From Ectocarpus siliculosus (lineage: Eukaryota; Sar; Phaeophyceae; Ectocarpales; Ectocarpaceae): 64,000 nucleotides of DNA. Each line of letters begins with the position of its first letter. The stretch's first letter is position 1. Made by a program: the position numbers and the translations under genes. The stretch is taken from contig FN649741.1 of NCBI GenBank assembly GCA_000310025.1, positions 1,049,634-1,113,633 of the forward strand, given 5' to 3'. The notes beneath the pieces are model-generated. The model was not told where the DNA came from, did not search any database, and was given only the letters and a program-made list of their open reading frames with translations. Below are positions 58,741-64,000 of this stretch, piece by piece.

Positions 58741-59698
58741 GCTGATGCTGTTGTCTCGGTGTTGAATAACAAGCGTGGTCTCCACGCTTTTCCAGTTCCG
58801 CCCTCCGTCGCGTGTCTTCGAGTTACGTTTTCGGGGGGTGCTGGCCGGCCATGTCTTTGGCTTCTTTTCCTCATTTTCAAAAAAGTATCTGTTTGTCCGT
58901 CTCACAAAGCTCGCATTTCCTGCACTCCGTCCGTCGATCTCGCAGACCTGCAAGGCCGCCTGCGAAGGTTACGCATTCTACGGACTCCAGTACGGCAAGC
59001 AGTGAGTGGGAGCGTTTCGGGTTGTAGTTGTTGTTTCATTTAGTTCGCAGAGAGTGGAAACGGTTGGTTTATCATCGACGCCATAAAGGGTTTCCTTCTC
59101 TTGTCATTTATGGGATAGAAGAGTTCGTAGATGGCGAGTTTTGTTGGGGTTTGATGTAGCATCAGTAAGGCACAGCGATGGGGGCTACATCGAATACTTC
59201 ATTGCAATCCTTGCTACCGCGGCGAACACGCCCATGTCCCTTCCGTCCCCTCCTCTGAAACGTTTTCTCTGTTTCGGCCCCTTCGGCTTTCATGCACGAT
59301 ATCAGGTGCTTCTGTGGTGCCTCGGACGAAGACTTCACCCGTCACGGCGAGTCCCAGGAGTGCCTTCTCCGCTGCACCGGAGACAGAAAGTCCATTTGCG
59401 GTGGCGTTTGGGCAATGAATGTGTACGTCATGGACGGTGAGGACAAGGACGAAAATGGCGCAGCCTCTCTTCCACTTCTACTTCGCTTCCCTTGTAGAAT
59501 CGCAAACTGTTGTGGCAGTTGTTGGGTGGTGGTGTGTTGGTTGAGGCATTCGTGTTAATTATGTTCCCAATCCCCTCCCCCCGCTTCTGTCGCTTTTGAC
59601 TTGCTGCATGATCAACCGTATCGACAGGTTACGAGAGCTCCACCAACAGTGGCACGAGCTCCAGCTCAGGGTATTCCAGCATCTCAGTGGGTGTGTAA
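56035..59698 (+). CDS. Small secreted single-WSC-domain protein
   Basis: Five exons, 56035-56103, 58506-58592, 58946-59001, 59306-59436 and 59628-59698, encode 137 aa; all phases agree. The first exon is a signal peptide (MLRRAAILLLPTAVVALAQ) with a likely cut near the AQ/SSS region. The next three make one complete WSC domain with its conserved cysteines: MGYLGCYTDRNDRVF, CKAACEGYAFYGLQYGKQ, CFCGASDEDFTRHG, ECLLRCTGDRKSICGG. The last exon adds a short Ser/Gly-rich tail (SSTNSGTSSSSGYSSISVGV). WSC domains bind carbohydrate in fungal wall sensors and occur in many brown-algal extracellular proteins, so a cell-wall or surface role is inferred. There is no transmembrane helix after the domain. 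The first intron (2.4 kb) is unusually long for so small a gene and an extra exon there cannot be excluded. Confidence 0.85.
56287..56370. repeat. 42-bp tandem duplication with a tRNA T-arm-like core
   Basis: Two units (56287-56328, 56329-56370) each contain, on the minus strand, GTGGGTTCGTATCCT, like a tRNA T-arm/box B. They lie in the first intron of the WSC gene. Confidence 0.7.
56492..56531. repeat. (TTG)n microsatellite
   Basis: About twelve ttg triplets in the first intron of the WSC gene. Confidence 0.95.
57227..57297. repeat. 14-bp tandem repeat (gctccggtgccgct)
   Basis: About five copies with single-base differences in the first intron of the WSC gene. Because 14 is not a multiple of three it opens Ala/Pro/Arg-rich frames that are not real proteins. 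Confidence 0.85.
58707..58743. repeat. (GTT)n microsatellite
   Basis: About twelve gtt triplets in the second intron of the WSC gene. Confidence 0.95.
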
Positions 59699-62157
59699 CA
59701 GGGACGCTTACCGCTGGTTTACAGCATCTATGATATGGTTTTGTGTACTTCGTTTACCCTTCTTGCGTAGCGACGTCATCATCACGTCCACTTCCTGTGC
59801 CTATCGAACCGTCTGCCCAAACCATGGACTATGGACACCAAGTTCTATATCTTCTTTCCGAAAGGAGCCGTTTTGGGGGTCAACTTGTGCATGTAACAAG
59901 GGTGCATATCTCAGTTTCCACGCCTAAACTACGCCTTTCAGCAAACAAACTACAACGAACGGCGGTTGTTCTGAATCATCGAATACTGCTGAACCAATCG
60001 AAGTTGCCACAAAAATACGAAGTGTTGTCGTATACAGCAGTCCAAAACTCCATTTCCACGCTAAATAAACTGCGCCTTTCAGGAAACAACAACGAACGGT
60101 GGTGGTGGTCTCAATCCGTAAATAAAACATGCTCCCTCTGTCCAGGAATTGAATGTAAGGTCGATAAGGATGTCCCGAGTATAGGTCGGTTTCTAGTTCA
60201 CTCCGTTAGGTGTTCCTTTTGAGTTTGTTTTTTTGCATGATGCCCGGACAGGATAAATAGGCGCTTCGCTGGGACAAAAAACTCGGGGAAATTCTTGTAT
60301 AATCCCCTCCCCTGAGAAAATTTACTCTGGCAATGGTCGCAAGCGAAAATTGTCAGGAGGGGTTTTTTTCTGTGTTTTCTTCTCCCGTACGGCCCAAAAA
60401 AATAGTTTTTCCCGTTTATTTTTTTGCTTTGTAATCTTGACTTAAGTTATCGATAGACCACCGTTTTGAATTGTTGTCCTTTGTCGTTGTTTTTGACCGG
60501 GAGCAAAACGTCAGGGTGGCGAAAATGAGACACTTGGAAGAACAGAAACGAACGGAATTTTTTCGATAAAATTAAGTGCTTTTTTGGAAAAAACAAAGGT
60601 GTTTTGGTCGGGAATCGAACTCGTGACCTCTTCCATACAAGTCTTCGAGGTGTTTACAGTATTTTGTCCTTGTCGCAGGCTTCGTGCATGCCAGCCTTGT
60701 TGCCTCTCTGTGGATTGGTTTCGAGACTCAGCAATCCACAAACGAAGTTTAATCTTACGTCTCTATGGGGCGGTCACTTTCCGGGCGGGGACCCTGCACC
60801 TGTGATACCGGGTGTTCTGGGGAACCCGGAATGGAGTGGATTCGCCTACCTCGTATAAGCGACGGCATCGGAAAGCGATTCCTGCAACTGTATTCAGGAG
60901 TCCCAGAGACTGGGCTCGTGGCTACCCAGAGCGGGAGTACAGAAAAAGCTCGTTGTTGCCGACCTCTTCCGGCGCGTTGCCGGTGCAACTGGAACTAGTT
61001 CGTCGTTGCTCTCGTTCGCCTTCTGGCTTCCAATGGAGTGAACTGCCTGGGTTGGTAGTCAAATAGGAAATTGAGCCCATTTCCCAATTCGGAATCTGAG
61101 TGGCAAACAAATTACGAAGAGCTATTTGACAAGGTGCTGAGAGCATAAACCCCTCTTTACGGCTACAACGCCTGGCACGGCTTGCCAAACCAGTACTGGA
61201 ACCTGACAAGTCCCCGTTTCTTTCGTATTTTGCAACCCCGAGCATGTGTTGTGAATATCCTCTCATGTTCAAGGCCGGTGCCCGCCATGATCTGCGCACA
61301 CGTTCAATGAAACGGATCCAACACACGTCACTTCCGCACGCCGTATCGGCCGCAATGCTCTCGCGGGACTTCCGGCGACCAGAAAACCATTCCCCCACAA
61401 ACCAACATCTCATTGAACGGAGGTACTTTGGAAATAGGTGCAAAATACGACGAAGCGGCCTCTTTCGTTATACACTTCCCCACTCTATGAAAACATGAGG
61501 AAACATTTGACGCTTCGGTCTTCCAACCTATTGTTTATTACTGTAGACATTAGGTTGGGGCTTTCGCCCTGTCCTCTCGTCTTGGTTCCCAACAGTAGTT
61601 CAAGGCTTGTTAATCTGCCTCCCCTCCGTAGACTTTCCACATGGGGCAATGCACGCGGTGATGGCTCCTGAGTTGTGAATACTGCTTCGCATCCAAGTAC
61701 CCCGGCATGTAGCTTGGTGGCGCAGGGAGACAAGGATATCGCCCCCCTACACCAAGTTCGTGCGCGTAGGGCTCCCAAATCCGGCCACTAAATAGGGAAA
61801 AATCGTAAAATCCCGAAACCCGAAAGCAAACACACACCTCGCCTGTGCGACTGCACAGAAAGAGCAAACAAGAACAAAGTCGAAAACACGGTGGACGCAG
61901 ATGACATACGTAACCTCCACCGGGAGGAGTTTACGACGTACATTTCAGCAGCAACGAGAAGGGCCCTTTCTTTGCTTCCGTTTTCCCACGTGTTGTCTTT
62001 GACCCCACGCACTCGTAGAGCTACCAGAGCGAGAGACTTCTGCAGCCCCCTCCCCTACTTCGCTGATTCCTCTCTTTCGGGTTCCAACAACCCTTTCGCG
62101 GTTCGCCGGTCCGTCCCCTCCCATCCTAAGGAGTTCACAAAACGAACGAGAACAATG
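59699..62157. other. Intergenic region between WSC gene and right-hand gene
   Basis: No confident gene. Minus-strand ORF 61443-60922 (173 aa) is the longest but shows no recognised motif. A box B-like GAGTTCGATTCCC lies on the minus strand near 60610-60630. Its D-arm is not clear, so it is probably a tRNA-derived fragment. Confidence 0.4.
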
Positions 62158-63177
62158 CTAGCGCGATGGTGCAGGGCTCGAATTTGAGTCTAGCCACTTT
62201 TGAACGTTCTCGTTCCGAATCCACACCTCCCCCCCTCTCCCGTCTGGTAAAAGCTTCATCTTGTCCCTGAAGTCTATGTAGCCATCACCATCCCTGGCGT
62301 TCTTCCGCCTCCTGCGTTCCTCGTTTTCCATGAAAGCCTTCAGCGCTTCGTACGAGGCCCTCGTATCCCTTTGCAAGTCTGTGTCGATGGCGCCGTCACC
62401 CGAAACAGCACGAAGTAGCGCGTCCTCGTCGAGAGTGCGGTCGACGATCTCACCCAACAACCCGTCCTGCACGTCCTTCAGGAAACCCGAGACATCCACG
62501 TTCAATCCCGTCACCGCGTTCAGCGCCACCTTCGCGGTCACCAAGGTCACCTGGGAAGAGAACACAAAAAATTAGAGCGACAAAGAAATCAACCGCAGCT
62601 CATCTTTACTACGGTTCAAGCATACCCGACCAACCCAGCCCCGTTATTCGGAGCCTTACAACTTAACAAGTTCTTCACGGGGAGGGGGGGTGTACTCATA
62701 CGGAGGGGGGGGGGGATGAGAAGTGTAGAATAGAACGCCACCGGAAACAGCAGTGTCACCTACTCCAACCGGCCTCTTCCAAAACCCTTGTCTTACCTGA
62801 AGGACAGGTGATATTTTCTTCACCCAGTCACGCATCTCCCGAAATCGATAGCCTTCACCACCAGGGCCGCACGGCACCTCAGTCATGTCGACCGGGCACA
62901 AGAAGTGCAGGGTCATGTCCTTCTTTCCCATGCCACGAAGTTTGCTCGGGAGACACCTTTTCCACCCTGTGGCCCTCGAAGATCTGCCACCATTTCCATC
63001 CTTCTTGACAACCACAAGGCGGGGGTAAAGGTAGTTCGGGGCCTGTAAGTTCTTCAGGCGCATCAGGCTTTCCTGGGTGCTTTCTAGCACCGTGTCCAGC
63101 CTTCCCGTCATCACCTTCATAGCGATGGCCATGTCTTCGATCTTTCGCAACAACTCATCCTCGGTCTTGGAGCTACC
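62158..63177 (-). CDS. 3' end of a larger unidentified gene, FLCPV-type C-terminal region
   Basis: Two exons, 63177-62797 and 62550-62158 (phase 0), encode about 257 aa ending in SNSSPAPSR and a stop. The first holds a helical stretch (KTEDELLRKIEDMAIAMK) and LKNLQAPNYLYPRLVVV, then LHFLCPVDMTEVPCGPGG and WVKKISPVLQ. The second is mainly helical and acidic (LTAK...GFLKDVQDGLLGEIVDR) and ends in a Lys/Arg-rich then Trp-containing tail. This arrangement reminds me of the shared C-terminal region of large stramenopile repeat or ROCO/NLR-like proteins, but I cannot name the family. The 5' part lies to the right, at least beyond 63177 and probably outside the window; ORFs near 63770-63990 might be upstream exons but could not be linked. 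Confidence 0.6.
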
Positions 63178-64000
63178 CTGTGACAAACATGACGGAAAGA
63201 CAGGCGCAGGATAGCAACACTCAGAATATGACAGCAATTGTAGAACCTCTTCGCCCTGAAACAAGAACCACGATATTTCACAAACGGTGCGGATGAGTCG
63301 GGCATGACAGGGTGGTGGATGTACTGTTGTAGAGTAGCCATGTCAACATATGCTTCTGGACACCCTTTGTGACCGGGGGTGTTAGGATACATTCCAACAT
63401 GGCCCGTTTCGACTCATACCATCGGAACGTGATCGTGTCCTACACTTGTGCGGACAGATAGGAGTGAGGGAACCCGGCAATATCGGGATTGTGCCTCCGA
63501 TCACTGCCTGTGCTATGTACTGCTCTCTGTCTGCCTTACACAAGACCAAGCCACCGACGACACCAACCCGCATAACTAAAAACGCCACACCATGGCCCCT
63601 GTCGTCAGTGGGTAATGGGTTGGGTGGGTGACTGTGGCTGAGTACAGGTGGAAGGTAACATTTTAGACTGTCTGAAGTTGAAGTTGACGTCGCTTGGCTA
63701 TTCCGAGCAAGCGTGGGGGAAACTTCCCAATCGATCACCGCACGCCACGAGCAACGGGATACACATCACCTTACGTTTCAGAACGCACCGAACGTTCGTA
63801 AGGCTACTGAAACAGCCCAGAGATCGATGTAAGTTGGTTCGTCCGGTAGGGTCCACAAATCGGCACAGCTCGTCCGTGGAAGAACCCAAGGTTGTTTTTG
63901 TCCCACCGGATATTTCAGGAATACATGTGGCAATCCAATGGAAGACACGCCATCTATTCTCACCGTCGGGCAAGAGAAGTACTGACTCTCCAGGACGACA

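Noticed and set aside
63770-63990. Minus-strand ORFs that might be upstream exons of the right-hand gene
   Set aside because: Two frames are open, with no matching splice sites or domain, so they were not joined to the model.
1-64000. CRISPR arrays, bacterial operons, rRNA genes
   Set aside because: No regularly spaced repeats with spacers, no Shine-Dalgarno-led gene runs and no rRNA-like conserved segments were seen. The genes have spliceosomal introns.

Overview
The window looks like nuclear DNA of a brown alga or close stramenopile (Ectocarpus-like). The reasons are GC-rich coding exons of about 60-700 bp split by introns of 0.3-2.4 kb, mostly GT-AG and often phase 0. CT-, GA-, C- and GTT-rich simple repeats are dense. 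One enzyme has a heterokont-style bipartite plastid leader with Phe after AEA, and there is a secreted WSC-domain protein. No bacterial operon signals are seen. Exon chains were built by hand from splice motifs and phase, so exon edges are predictions.

Layout, left to right. (1) Minus strand, 10480 to beyond the left edge: a two-pore-type cation channel, with domain I S1-S6, an EF-hand-like linker and domain II S1-S4; the rest lies off the window. (2) 10946-11394: a miniature LTR element (TRIM-like) with 71-72 bp terminal repeats, a primer-site-like stretch, a polypurine tract and a 4-bp flanking repeat. (3) Minus strand 17772-11836: SRP68 of the signal recognition particle, six exons. (4) Plus strand, about 19011-22833: a GOLD-domain protein with a coiled coil and an F-box-like tail; a 100-N assembly gap lies in one intron. 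(5) Minus strand 27517-25423: an RPA-interacting-protein homologue with a polyglutamine run. (6) Plus strand 27814-37706: twelve in-phase exons joining a plastid-type L-threonine aldolase to a DUF151/bifunctional-nuclease domain and a UVR-like tail. It shares a 296-bp head-to-head promoter region with gene 5. (7) 37707-45190: mostly gene-poor. (8) 45190-52330, minus strand: a Ty3/gypsy retrotransposon whose N-terminal polyprotein region carries a NADAR (YbiA/DUF1768) domain. (9) 52366-56034: repeats and unrecognised ORFs. (10) Plus strand 56035-59698: a small secreted WSC protein, five exons. (11) Minus strand, 63177-62158 and beyond the right edge: the 3' end of a larger gene with a conserved-looking FLCPV-type region.

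The host genes are unrelated housekeeping or membrane functions (ion channel, SRP protein targeting, RPA nuclear import, threonine/glycine metabolism, cell-surface WSC) with no evident shared pathway. The most unusual observations are the aldolase-nuclease fusion, the NADAR domain in the retroelement, and repeated tandem duplication of splice junctions inside channel introns.
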